This document shows, one piece after another, positions 33,097 through 40,339 of a stretch of 40,339 nucleotides of DNA. Each line of letters starts with the position of its first letter. Within the stretch, counting starts at the first letter, position 1. The notes under the pieces are model-generated. The model ran no database searches and was not told the origin of the DNA. It was given only the letters and a program-made list of their open reading frames with translations. The stretch spans positions 1 through 40,339 of the forward strand of contig CALTWF010000048.1 of the NCBI GenBank assembly GCA_943912755.1, given 5' to 3'. Source of the stretch: an uncultured Pseudomonas sp. GTDB taxonomy: Bacteria > Pseudomonadota > Gammaproteobacteria > Pseudomonadales > Pseudomonadaceae. Made by a program: the position numbers and the translations under genes.

Positions 33097-33561
33097 TTTC
33101 AGGGATTCGCCTTTGATAAGAGGGATGTGTTTCCTTGTTGCGTGCCTGTCCAACAAATGAAGTTTCAATTTGTTACTGGTTACATATTGTTTCTTGCGTA
33201 ATAGCTGAACAAATCGACCGGGCGCACAGTGGTGCGGAAAGAAAGCACTAAAGTCGACTTCTCGTATATAGGAATATTCCGATAACTATTTGGAAAGTTC
33301 CCTCAGCCTGATTTCTGTTTGGTTGAAGTAATTCCGGCATGTAGTTTCGGAAATTTCCTATTTTTTTGCAGTTTGGCCATGTAATAGGCTTGGCGGCGTT
33401 TGTGAGTTGGTATCCGTTTTTTGCTGAAATCCATGTGTAACGGCCTGATTTCTCTGGCTGCGGGCTCGTCCGAGTCCGTCACGGCGCTGTTATGTGTCGC
33501 GTGTGCGCTGGATTTGAGCTGGATGCCCGTTCATGCGGCGAATTTCCGAAGGAGTGGTTTC
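33097..33561. promoter_or_regulatory. AT-rich divergent control region of the T6SS arms
   Basis: These 465 bp between tssH and tssB contain no credible gene. The stretch from about 33120 to 33420 is visibly AT-rich, with TATATA, GGAATATTCC (a palindrome at 33271-33280) and T7 at 33361. The flanking genes are strongly GC-rich. Such tracts suit silencing by MvaT/TurA-type H-NS analogues of Pseudomonas. I could not pick a reliable -35/-10 pair or a sigma-54 match on either strand. Confidence 0.6.
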
Positions 33562-34065
33562 ATGGCAAACAAAAAGGGGTCTGTAGCCCCGAAAGAACGC
33601 ATCAATATCACCTACGTTCCAGCGACCAATGGCGAGCAGGAGGAAGTTGAACTCCCTCTGCGCCTGCTGGTGGCCGGGGACTTCATCGGGCGCGATGAAG
33701 ACAGCGCGCTTGAGGACCGGATACCGGTCCGGATCGACAAGGGTAACTTCGACAGCGTCATGGCCGAGAAGGGCATCGGTTTCAAGGACAGTGTTTCCAG
33801 CGTGCTGGCGGACGGTGCAGACGAAACGCTGGATATCGATCTGAAGTTCAACTCCATCGATGACTTCAGCCCCGATGCCATCGCGCGGCAGATTCCCGAA
33901 CTGAGCAAGCTGCTCGAGCTGCGCGAGGCGCTGGTTGCACTCAAGGGGCCGCTTGGCAACGTTCCCGAGTTCCGCAAGCAACTGCAGGCAATGCTGGGCG
34001 ACGAGGCCATGCGCGGTCAGTTGGCCAGGGAGCTGGAGGCAGTACTCGGCACGAGTCAGGACTGA
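33562..34065 (+). CDS. tssB: TssB (VipA/HsiB), small T6SS sheath subunit
   Basis: The 167-residue protein starts MANKKGSVAPKERINITY after AAGGAG. It contains the TssB core ELPLRLLVAGDFIGRDEDSA, PVRIDKGNFDSVMAEKG, DIDLKFNSIDDFSPDAIARQ and IPELSKLLELREALVALKGP. With TssC it builds the contractile sheath around the Hcp tube. Length is normal. It opens the plus-strand arm tssBCEFG-tagH-tssJ, but the gap to tssC is an unusually long 144 bp with two hairpins. Confidence 0.95.
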   Translation: MANKKGSVAPKERINITYVPATNGEQEEVELPLRLLVAGDFIGRDEDSALEDRIPVRIDKGNFDSVMAEKGIGFKDSVSSVLADGADETLDIDLKFNSIDDFSPDAIARQIPELSKLLELREALVALKGPLGNVPEFRKQLQAMLGDEAMRGQLARELEAVLGTSQD

Positions 34066-34113
34066 GCGCCTGCGGGCCTGTCCACACCAACTTCCGAGAG
34101 ACGAGGCCTGACT

Positions 34114-34171
34114 TGCGCGTGAACGCCACGCGCAGGTCGTGTCCCGCTGCGGGTGTCTCGCACCGCGAGAC
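34114..34171 (+). other. Two hairpins in the tssB-tssC gap
   Basis: TGCGCGTG-AACGC-CACGCGCA (34114-34134) and GTCTCGC-ACC-GCGAGAC (34155-34171) are perfect inverted repeats with 8- and 7-bp stems, located between two genes whose products act in equal numbers. Neither is followed by a T tract. Roles in transcript processing or in masking or setting tssC translation are possible. Confidence 0.65.
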
Positions 34172-34209
34172 AGAGCATTCATTCCATTCAGGTTTCAAAG
34201 GATATGAGC

Positions 34210-35691
34210 ATGACAACAGCGCACTCCGCTCCTGTCGAACAACAAGAATCCCATCATCAAGGCGGCCTGCTGGCCCAGATCCTGGCCCAGACGCGCATCG
34301 AGCCCAGCCAGGAGGGTTACGCCATTGCCGAGCGTGGCGTGGCGGCATTCATCGCCGAAATGCTCAAGTCGTCCGATCGGCAGCAGCCGATCAACAAGCA
34401 ACGGGTAGATCAGATGCTGGCGCAGATCGATGCCAGAATCGGCAAGCAGGTGGACGTTGTCCTGCACAATCCGGGATTCCAGGCACTGGAGTCGGGCTGG
34501 CGCGGGCTGCGGTTCCTGGTCGACCGAACCGATTTTCGTGAAAACACCATCATCGACGTGCTGCAGGTGACCAAGCAGGAACTGCTGGATGACTTCGAGG
34601 GCGCTGGCGACATCACCCGCAGCGGACTGTACCGGCATGTCTACACCTCGGGTTATGGCCAGTTCGGTGGACTGCCGGTCGGTTGCATGGTCAGCAACTA
34701 CACCTTCGGGCCGTCGGCTCCGGACATCAAGCTGCTCGGCTACGTGGCATCGGTCGGAGCGATGGCCCATGCGCCCTTCCTGGGCGCGGCAGGCCCCGAA
34801 ATGCTTGACCTGGAGTCGTTCCAGGAGATGTCCAACCTCAAGGAGGTGAAGGACATCTTCGGGGGACCGCGGTTCACCAAGTGGCGCAGCCTGCGCGACT
34901 CCGAGGATGCCCGCTACCTCGGTCTGACCATGCCGCGCTTCCTGCTGCGCCAGCCCTACGACCCCCTGGAGAACCCCGCCCGCAGCTTCGACTATCGCGA
35001 GAGCATCGGCGGCAATCACGACCACTACCTCTGGGGCAATACGTCCTTCGCCCTGGCCAGTCGCATCGTCGACAGCTTCGCCAGATATCGCTGGTGCCCG
35101 AACATCATCGGCCCGCAGTCCGGTGGTACGGTCGATGACCTGCCGGTGCACCTGTACGAGTCCCTTGGCCAGCTGCAAGCGAAGATTCCTACCGAGGTGC
35201 TGGTCTCCGATCGACGCGAGTTCGAGCTTTCCAGCGAAGGCTTCATCCCGCTGACCATGCGCAAGGACAGCGACAACGCCGCGTTCTTCTCGGCCAACTC
35301 GGTACAGCGCCCCAAGGTGTTCGCCAAGACCCCGGAAGGCCAGGCGGCACAGACCAACTACATGCTGGGTACGCAACTGCCCTACATGATGATCATCAAC
35401 CGCCTGGCTCATTACCTGAAGGTGCTTCAGCGCGAGCAGGTCGGCAGTTGGAAGGAACGTCCCGACCTGCAGCGCGAGCTCAACAAGTGGATCCGCCAGT
35501 ACGTCGCCGACCAGGAAAACCCTTCCTCCGACGTGCGCAGCCGGCGACCGCTGCGAGCGGCGAACATCGTGGTGCAGGACGCCGAGGGCAACCCCGGCTG
35601 GTACCAGGTTTCGTTGTCGGTTCGCCCGCACTTCAAGTACATGGGCGCCAACTTCGAGCTCTCGCTCGTTGGCCGACTGGACAAGGAATGA
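34210..35691 (+). CDS. tssC: TssC (VipB/HsiC), large T6SS sheath subunit
   Basis: The 493-residue protein carries the TssC signature LESGWRGLRFLVDRTDFREN near residue 95, then LYRHVYTSGYGQFGGLPVGCM and NYTFGPSAPDIKLLGYVASV. DDLPVHLYESLGQLQAKIPT-EV and ISDRREFELSSEGFIPL-like segments follow. It is the outer sheath subunit and ClpV substrate partner of TssB. ATG 34210 is chosen because AAAGGA lies seven bases upstream. ATG 34204 is in frame but only one base from it. Its stop overlaps the tssE start by 4 bp. Confidence 0.95.
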   Translation: MTTAHSAPVEQQESHHQGGLLAQILAQTRIEPSQEGYAIAERGVAAFIAEMLKSSDRQQPINKQRVDQMLAQIDARIGKQVDVVLHNPGFQALESGWRGLRFLVDRTDFRENTIIDVLQVTKQELLDDFEGAGDITRSGLYRHVYTSGYGQFGGLPVGCMVSNYTFGPSAPDIKLLGYVASVGAMAHAPFLGAAGPEMLDLESFQEMSNLKEVKDIFGGPRFTKWRSLRDSEDARYLGLTMPRFLLRQPYDPLENPARSFDYRESIGGNHDHYLWGNTSFALASRIVDSFARYRWCPNIIGPQSGGTVDDLPVHLYESLGQLQAKIPTEVLVSDRREFELSSEGFIPLTMRKDSDNAAFFSANSVQRPKVFAKTPEGQAAQTNYMLGTQLPYMMIINRLAHYLKVLQREQVGSWKERPDLQRELNKWIRQYVADQENPSSDVRSRRPLRAANIVVQDAEGNPGWYQVSLSVRPHFKYMGANFELSLVGRLDKE

Positions 35692-36131
35692 GGCTGAACT
35701 ACGCCACGGTGCCGGCAGGCCCGGGAAGCCTGTTCCATCGGCTCGATCCCGACCTGCCGCCACTGCGCTCGCGTCCCGGCAAGGCCTTGGCGGGCGAGCG
35801 GGTCAGGGCCATCAAGACCAACCTGGAGCAGTTGCTCAATACCCGTCGGGGCAGCTCGCAGAGCTGTCCCGACCTGGGGTTGCCCGACATGAACGATGCA
35901 GCCGTCGGGCCGTTGGAGCTCAGGACCCAGATCTGCCAGGACATCCGCGAGATGGTCGCGCGCTACGAGCCGCGTGTCCGGGTGGTGGACGTTCGTCCGG
36001 TCGCGGCGGACGAGCACACGCCCGGTCTCTGCTTTCGCCTGGATTGCCAGGTGTCACTCGTTGATGCAGCCGAGCAGGTCGAGATCGACCTGCTGGTTCA
36101 TCAGCGCCAACAACGGATTCTGGTGCTGTGA
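35688..36131 (+). CDS. tssE: TssE (gp25-like), T6SS baseplate protein
   Basis: The 147-residue GPW/gp25-family lysozyme-like baseplate protein begins MRLNYATVPAGPGSLFHRLD. It shows VRAIKTNLEQLLNTRRGSSQ and PDLGLPDMND, a core typical of TssE, then RTQICQDIREMVARYEPRV. It joins TssF, TssG and TssK in the wedge that starts sheath assembly. ATG 35688 overlaps the tssC stop (ATGA) with AAGGA just upstream, so translation is coupled. The gap to tssF is 22 bp. Confidence 0.93.
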   Translation: MRLNYATVPAGPGSLFHRLDPDLPPLRSRPGKALAGERVRAIKTNLEQLLNTRRGSSQSCPDLGLPDMNDAAVGPLELRTQICQDIREMVARYEPRVRVVDVRPVAADEHTPGLCFRLDCQVSLVDAAEQVEIDLLVHQRQQRILVL

Positions 36132-36153
36132 AGATCATGGCCAAGGAGGCACG

Positions 36154-37920
36154 ATGTCGCTGAAGAGCAAGTTCCGCGAGGAGCTTGATTACCTGCGCCG
36201 GCTTGGTCGGGTGTTCGCGCGCAAGAACCCGCAGTTGGCAAGGTTCCTGGGAGACGAGGCCAGTGACCCGGATGTCGAGCGGTTGCTGGAAGGCTTTGCC
36301 TTCCTCACCGCCCGGCTGCGCCTGAAGATCGACGACGATTTTCCCGAGCTGACCCATCCCTTGCTGCAACTGCTGTGGCCGAACTACCTGCGCCCGTTGC
36401 CGAGCGCCACCATCATGCAGTTCCCGCTGGAGGATCGTTCGATCACCGCTCGCCAGCGCATCGCGAGGGGTACGCGGGTTCGGTCGCGCAGCATCGACGG
36501 TGTTGAGTGCGAGTACCGTATCTGCTCGGATGTCGATATCTACCCACTGCTGATCGACGCTATCAGCGATGCCCACTCGCTGGAAAAATCGACGGTCCGG
36601 GTCGATCTGCTCACCTCGTCCGGCAACCCGCCAAGCACCTACGACTGCGACCGGCTGGATTTCTACCTGAGCGGTAGCGACTACAGCGCCATGACGCTGT
36701 ACCTGTGGCTGTCCAGGTACCTGGCGGGTGTTCGCCTGGAGTGCGACGGGGTGGTCCGGCATATCCCGGCCAGCCAGATCGTGTTCCCGGGGTTCAGCCC
36801 GAACGAAGCGTTGCTGCCCTATCCGAAGAATGCCCTGGACGGCTACCGCATCCTGCAGGAGTACTTCCTGTTCCCGCGTCGCTATTTCTTCTTCGGCCTC
36901 ACTGGACTGCGTGCCCTATGGCCCTCCACCAGTACCGAGCGTATCCGCCTGGAGTTCACGTTCAGCCGCCCGATGCCGGACGATCTTCGGGTACGAACGG
37001 GCGACCTGGCGTTGCATTGCGCCCCCGCCATCAACCTTTTCGAACACGAGGCCGAGCCGGTCAGGTTGAGCGGAAAAACCCTCGATTACCGTCTGCGGCC
37101 GGCCGGGGGGCGGCCCGATGCCTACGAAATATTCAGCATCGATAGCGTCGACGGCTGGAAAAACGAAGGCACCGGGCAGGCCGACACCTGGCTGCGGACC
37201 TACCAGCCGTTCGAGTCGCTTCGTCACCAGATCGACTTCGAGCGGGGCCGGACGGTTCTCTACTACCGTACTCGCGTTGCCCAGTCGTTGCTCGACGAGG
37301 GTGTCGAACATCGCTTGTCATTCGTTCGCAGCGATGAACAACACTATGTCGGGCAAGACGAGACCGTTTCCTTCTCGCTCACCTGCAGCAATCGCGACCT
37401 GCCGTTGTCCCTGGCCGTGGGCGACATCTGCGTGCGCACACCGGGCATGCCCACCTTCGTGTCCTGCCGCAACCTGACCACGCCAACCCCGTCGTACCGG
37501 CCGGTACTGGACGGCGACCTGTTATGGACACTGATCTCCAACCTGTCGCCCACCTACCTTTCGCTGCTGTCGGCCGACCCCTTGAAGGCGGTCATCCGCG
37601 CCTACGATTTTGCCGCCCATCACGATATCCAGCGGGCACGTGCCACGCAGATGCGCCTGGACGGTTTGCTGGAAGTGCAGACCACACCAGTCGAACGCAT
37701 GTTCAAGGCGCTGCCAATCCGTGGCCAGCGCAGCCTGGTCAAGCTCGACCAGGACGGCTTCTCCTGCGAGGGCGAGCTGTACCTGTTCGGCACGGTGCTG
37801 AGTCATTTCCTGTCCGTGTACGCCAGCATTTCCTCGTTCCACATGCTGGAGGCCATCAATGTCAAGAATCAGGAGCACTACGCATGGCCAATGCGCAGCG
37901 GCACCCAGCCCCTGATCTGA
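36154..37920 (+). CDS. tssF: TssF (VasA/ImpG), T6SS baseplate protein
   Basis: The 588-residue protein begins MSLKSKFREELDYLRRLGRV, then FARKNPQLARFLGDEASDPDV, DRLLEGFAFLTARLRLKIDD-like and PELTHPLLQLLWPNYLRPLP. All are diagnostic of TssF. It is the main wedge subunit with TssG (F2G1 stoichiometry known elsewhere). AAGGAGG lies seven or eight bases upstream of ATG 36154. Its 3' end overlaps tssG by 37 bp in a different frame. Confidence 0.95.
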   Translation: MSLKSKFREELDYLRRLGRVFARKNPQLARFLGDEASDPDVERLLEGFAFLTARLRLKIDDDFPELTHPLLQLLWPNYLRPLPSATIMQFPLEDRSITARQRIARGTRVRSRSIDGVECEYRICSDVDIYPLLIDAISDAHSLEKSTVRVDLLTSSGNPPSTYDCDRLDFYLSGSDYSAMTLYLWLSRYLAGVRLECDGVVRHIPASQIVFPGFSPNEALLPYPKNALDGYRILQEYFLFPRRYFFFGLTGLRALWPSTSTERIRLEFTFSRPMPDDLRVRTGDLALHCAPAINLFEHEAEPVRLSGKTLDYRLRPAGGRPDAYEIFSIDSVDGWKNEGTGQADTWLRTYQPFESLRHQIDFERGRTVLYYRTRVAQSLLDEGVEHRLSFVRSDEQHYVGQDETVSFSLTCSNRDLPLSLAVGDICVRTPGMPTFVSCRNLTTPTPSYRPVLDGDLLWTLISNLSPTYLSLLSADPLKAVIRAYDFAAHHDIQRARATQMRLDGLLEVQTTPVERMFKALPIRGQRSLVKLDQDGFSCEGELYLFGTVLSHFLSVYASISSFHMLEAINVKNQEHYAWPMRSGTQPLI

Positions 37921-38903
37921 CCGACCGTTTGCTTGCCGAAGCAAGGGAGCACGACTTCTTCTGCCTGCTCGAACGCCTGCACGGCTTGCATGGTGACGAC
38001 CTGGAGTCCGACGACGCTTATGCTGCCGAGCAGCAGCGCATTCGCCTGAGCAATTGCGCGGGCATGGGTTTTCCGGCGTCGGATGTATCCCTGGCGCAAC
38101 GTCTGGACGAAGAACTTCCACACCAGTTCCTGGTGCAGGCGACCTTTCTCGGCATGCATGGCCCCGATTCGCCACTGCCGTCGTACTACCTCGAGCGCCT
38201 GGCCTACGAGGCCGGGCAGGGCGAGGGTATCCGCCCGGCGTTCTTCGACTTCTTCAATCACCGCCTGCTGACACTGCTGCACCAGGGCTGGCGCAAATAC
38301 CGGCATTACATCCGTTTCCGTGCCGGAGCCAGCGATCGGCTGTCACAGCGCCTCTTCGCCCTGGTCGGGCTCAAGGACGACGCCATTCGCGGCGCCACCC
38401 CGATCGCCTGGGGGCGCCTGCTCAGCTTCGCCGGCACGGTGGTTCACCGGAGTCGTTCGCCGGCCATGGTGACGGGGCTGATCGCGCACTGCTTCGACCT
38501 GTCCGACGTCAGCCTGCGTGATTTCGAACTGCGCCATTGCGACATCCCCAAGGGCGATCGCACCCAGCTTGGGCTGCGCAACGGCCAGTTGGGCGACAGC
38601 TTCCGCATCGGCGACAGCGTCCGTACGCGTCACTGCAAATTCACCATCGTCATCAGCAACCTGTCGCAGGAGCGCTTTCGCGAGTTCCTGCCCAACGGCG
38701 AGAACTTCGAGCGGCTGCGCATGCTGGTCGCCTACCTGCTGCGTGACCAGACCCCCTGTGATCTCGAACTGGGGCTATGCAGCGACGAGGTTCCTTCTTT
38801 CAACCTTGGCCACGACACCGGTTGCCAGCTCGGCTGGAGCAGCTTCCTGGAGCAACCGCAGCGGTGCGTGCCTTCTCCCGTCCGACTCACGGTGCGCACA
38901 TGA
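37884..38903 (+). CDS. tssG: TssG (VasB/ImpH), T6SS baseplate protein
   Basis: The 339-residue protein has TssG landmarks: LAEAREHDFFCLLERLHGLH at the N terminus, then RIRLSNCAGMGFPASDVS, VQATFLGMHGPDSPLPSYYLE and FFDFFNHRLLTLLHQGWRKY. TssG pairs with TssF in the baseplate wedge. The start ATG 37884 follows AGGAG and lies inside the tssF coding end (37-bp overlap). The stop overlaps the tagH start by 4 bp, so the run tssF-tssG-tagH appears translationally coupled. Confidence 0.94.
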   Translation: MANAQRHPAPDLTDRLLAEAREHDFFCLLERLHGLHGDDLESDDAYAAEQQRIRLSNCAGMGFPASDVSLAQRLDEELPHQFLVQATFLGMHGPDSPLPSYYLERLAYEAGQGEGIRPAFFDFFNHRLLTLLHQGWRKYRHYIRFRAGASDRLSQRLFALVGLKDDAIRGATPIAWGRLLSFAGTVVHRSRSPAMVTGLIAHCFDLSDVSLRDFELRHCDIPKGDRTQLGLRNGQLGDSFRIGDSVRTRHCKFTIVISNLSQERFREFLPNGENFERLRMLVAYLLRDQTPCDLELGLCSDEVPSFNLGHDTGCQLGWSSFLEQPQRCVPSPVRLTVRT

Positions 38904-40210
38904 CCCTGGCCAAATCCGTACCGCGCCTGTCCCTGTCCGTGGACAACCCCGAGGCGCTTCAACAGGGCAGCAAGCCCACCCATTTTTTCGATAGTGAAGG
39001 CGGCACGATTGGATCGGTCGGCGCCAGCTGGTTGCTGCTCGACAGCTTCCGCCAGGTGCAGGCCCAGCACTGCGAGATTCTCTACCAGGACGGTAGCTTC
39101 CTGCTCCTCGATTGCAGCGGCAAAACGACTGTCAACGACCAGACCCGACCGCTCGGGGCGGGTATCCGCGCCAGTTTGAGTAGCGGCGACAAACTGCACA
39201 TCGGGCCGTATCGGATCTCCGTGCGCATGGACGACGCCCCGGCCGCCGCGCTTGATGACGAAACCGTCCAGCTGCTAGCCGAGCACCTGGACATCTTGCC
39301 CGAAGCCGAAGGGGAGGAGGCCGATGGCGACTGTCGGCAACCGCCAGGCTGGCACGAGTTCCAGGGCCTGGGTACGCCCCTGTCGGCCTACAGCCTGCTG
39401 GACCCGCTCCAGGCACTGGACGCCTCTGCCGATGGCGCCACCCCGCTCGGCCACGACCTGCGGCCGCACACGTCGCTGGCCGCCCAGGCAGACGTTGCCA
39501 GCCAATTCGAAGCCATCTATGGCGCCCCCAAGCATGCATCAGGAGAACCCGACATGTCGCAACAGGACATCCAGCCCGCCGCCAGCACAGAATGGCTGCA
39601 ACGCCAGCTTTCCAGCCATGCGGATCCCTCCAGCCTGGTCGAACCCGTGGTGGACGGCATCGGTGCACCGATCGGGGCGGTCGATGCACAGGCGACCTAC
39701 GCACTGCTCAACGAGACGGGGCGCACCCTCGGGGCGCTGATTCGCGGGCTCTGCGCGCTGAACGTGTCCCAGCCTGGCGAACAGCAGCGCATATCCCTGG
39801 CCGGACGCACGCTGCAACCTATCGAAGACAACCCCCTGCGCCTTGGCCTGGATTACCCGGACACCGTGCGTGCGCTGTTCTCTACCGAGCGCAGCGTTGT
39901 CCACCTGTCACCTGCGGCAGCGGTGGAGGAATCGCTGGAGCAGATCCGGCGTCAGCAGGTCGCTGTGCACAAGGCCATCAACGCCGGGCTCGCGGCACTC
40001 TTGCAGGCGTTTGCCCCCGAGCAGCTGGAGCAGAGGTTCCAGCGCTATCGACAGGCTCGCGGCGAACACCCGCAGGCTGGCGACTGGGCCTGGAGCATGT
40101 ACGGGCATTACTACGAAGAGCTGACTTCCGGGCGCCAGCAAGGCTTCGACAAGTTGTTCTGGGAGGTCTTCGAACAGGCCTTCGACCAGGCCGTGCGCGC
40201 GGAGGCATGA
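38900..40210 (+). CDS. tagH: TagH/Fha-type T6SS protein with a degenerate FHA domain
   Basis: The 436-residue protein has an N-terminal FHA-like domain (about 1-115), an acidic linker (about 120-220) and a C-terminal T6SS-FHA-specific domain (about 250-430, SAGLAALLQAFAPEQLEQRF-like, then GDWAWSMYGHYYEELTSGRQ). Normal Fha proteins have GR-S, SxxH and NGTxVN motifs that bind phosphothreonine. Here the corresponding sites read GS (38-39), QAQH (54-57) and GKTTVN (74-79), so the binding Arg, Ser and Asn are absent. The protein is probably a structural or scaffold component rather than a PpkA/PppA-regulated switch. It resembles V. cholerae VasC in position. It ends within the tssJ start (ATGATGA overlap). 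Confidence 0.88.
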   Translation: MTLAKSVPRLSLSVDNPEALQQGSKPTHFFDSEGGTIGSVGASWLLLDSFRQVQAQHCEILYQDGSFLLLDCSGKTTVNDQTRPLGAGIRASLSSGDKLHIGPYRISVRMDDAPAAALDDETVQLLAEHLDILPEAEGEEADGDCRQPPGWHEFQGLGTPLSAYSLLDPLQALDASADGATPLGHDLRPHTSLAAQADVASQFEAIYGAPKHASGEPDMSQQDIQPAASTEWLQRQLSSHADPSSLVEPVVDGIGAPIGAVDAQATYALLNETGRTLGALIRGLCALNVSQPGEQQRISLAGRTLQPIEDNPLRLGLDYPDTVRALFSTERSVVHLSPAAAVEESLEQIRRQQVAVHKAINAGLAALLQAFAPEQLEQRFQRYRQARGEHPQAGDWAWSMYGHYYEELTSGRQQGFDKLFWEVFEQAFDQAVRAEA

Positions 40211-40339
40211 TGAAGCATGTCGTCGCGCTCCTGCTCGCCGTGACCGTTCTTGCCGGTTGCAGCAGCGTGGGCAATGTGTTCAAGAAGACCGGCCAGGTCC
40301 TGATGGATCCGTCCATCCAGGTCGGGAGCGCTGATGACC
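40210..40339 (+). CDS. tssJ: TssJ (VasD), T6SS outer-membrane lipoprotein (partial)
   Basis: The visible 43 codons encode MKHVVALLLAVTVLAGCSSV, a lipoprotein signal with lipobox LAGC, then GNVFKKTGQVLMDPSIQVG, which matches the TssJ N terminus (DPSIxVG). TssJ anchors TssM to the outer membrane. GGAGG at 40201-40205 favours ATG 40210 over the in-frame ATG 40207. The rest of the gene, and presumably tssK and tssL, lies beyond the window. Confidence 0.9.
   Translation, partial: MKHVVALLLAVTVLAGCSSVGNVFKKTGQVLMDPSIQVGSADD

Noticed and set aside
33373..33400. Sigma-54 promoter for tssB at TTGGCCATG...GGCTTGG
   Set aside because: The GG and GC elements are not 10 bases apart, and the -24 sequence deviates from GGCAC.
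33421..33561. N-terminal extension of tssB
   Set aside because: It lies in the AT-rich control region and has no TssB similarity. ATG 33562 has a strong AAGGAG.

Overview
The window looks like a chromosomal segment of a Pseudomonas species, probably from the P. putida / P. entomophila / P. fluorescens side of the genus. The reasons are the GC-rich coding sequence, dense G/C third positions, four copies of a pseudomonad-type REP inverted repeat, and a gene order that largely matches the choline/carnitine locus of P. aeruginosa (betI-betT1-cbcVWX-sdaB-gbdR ... cdhB-cdhA-cdhC-caiX-cdhR, recalled as PA5374-PA5389).

Region 1 (1-2.75 kb) holds the truncated choline-sensing repressor gene betI, its palindromic operator, and the osmotically regulated choline transporter gene betT, which ends in a clear terminator. 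Region 2 (2.87-12.93 kb) sits between betT and cbcV, where P. aeruginosa has none of these genes. It contains a CapA-type metallophosphatase-fold protein, a DUF1302/DUF1329 outer-envelope pair, a LysR regulator, an MFS carrier, a DUF2817 zinc hydrolase and a membrane-bound dCACHE-HAMP-GGDEF diguanylate cyclase.

Region 3 (13.0-24.6 kb) is the quaternary-amine core. cbcX-cbcW-cbcV encode the choline/betaine/carnitine ABC transporter. sdaA/sdaB (L-serine dehydratase) removes the serine made from choline-derived glycine. gbdR encodes the glycine-betaine/dimethylglycine-responsive activator. caiX-cdhC-cdhA-cdhB encode carnitine binding and carnitine-to-betaine conversion, and the divergent cdhR encodes their activator. 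The intergenic regions here are rich in candidate sites: three tandem 21-bp repeats between cbcX and sdaA, a 14-bp motif shared by the cbcX and gbdR upstream regions, a good sigma-54 promoter match upstream of gbdR, and two direct repeats 21 bp apart between caiX and cdhR.

Region 4 (24.7-40.3 kb) is most of a type VI secretion system. tssH(clpV)-vasI/tagO-tssA-tssM lie on the minus strand. tssB-tssC-tssE-tssF-tssG-tagH(FHA)-tssJ lie on the plus strand, and tssJ runs off the window. An AT-rich divergent promoter region separates the two arms. The gene set resembles the Vibrio cholerae vas cluster, but no sigma-54 activator gene (vasH) lies between clpV and vasI, and the FHA domain has lost the residues expected for phosphothreonine binding. 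No hcp, vgrG, tssK, tssL, effector, tRNA, rRNA, IS or CRISPR is visible.

I did not find a wholly new system. The most promising items are the unexplained regulatory repeats, a candidate plus-strand small RNA with its own terminator near 19.9-20.0 kb, and the DUF1302-DUF1329-LysR-MFS-DUF2817 block. Family names and comparisons to other species are from memory, without database searches.
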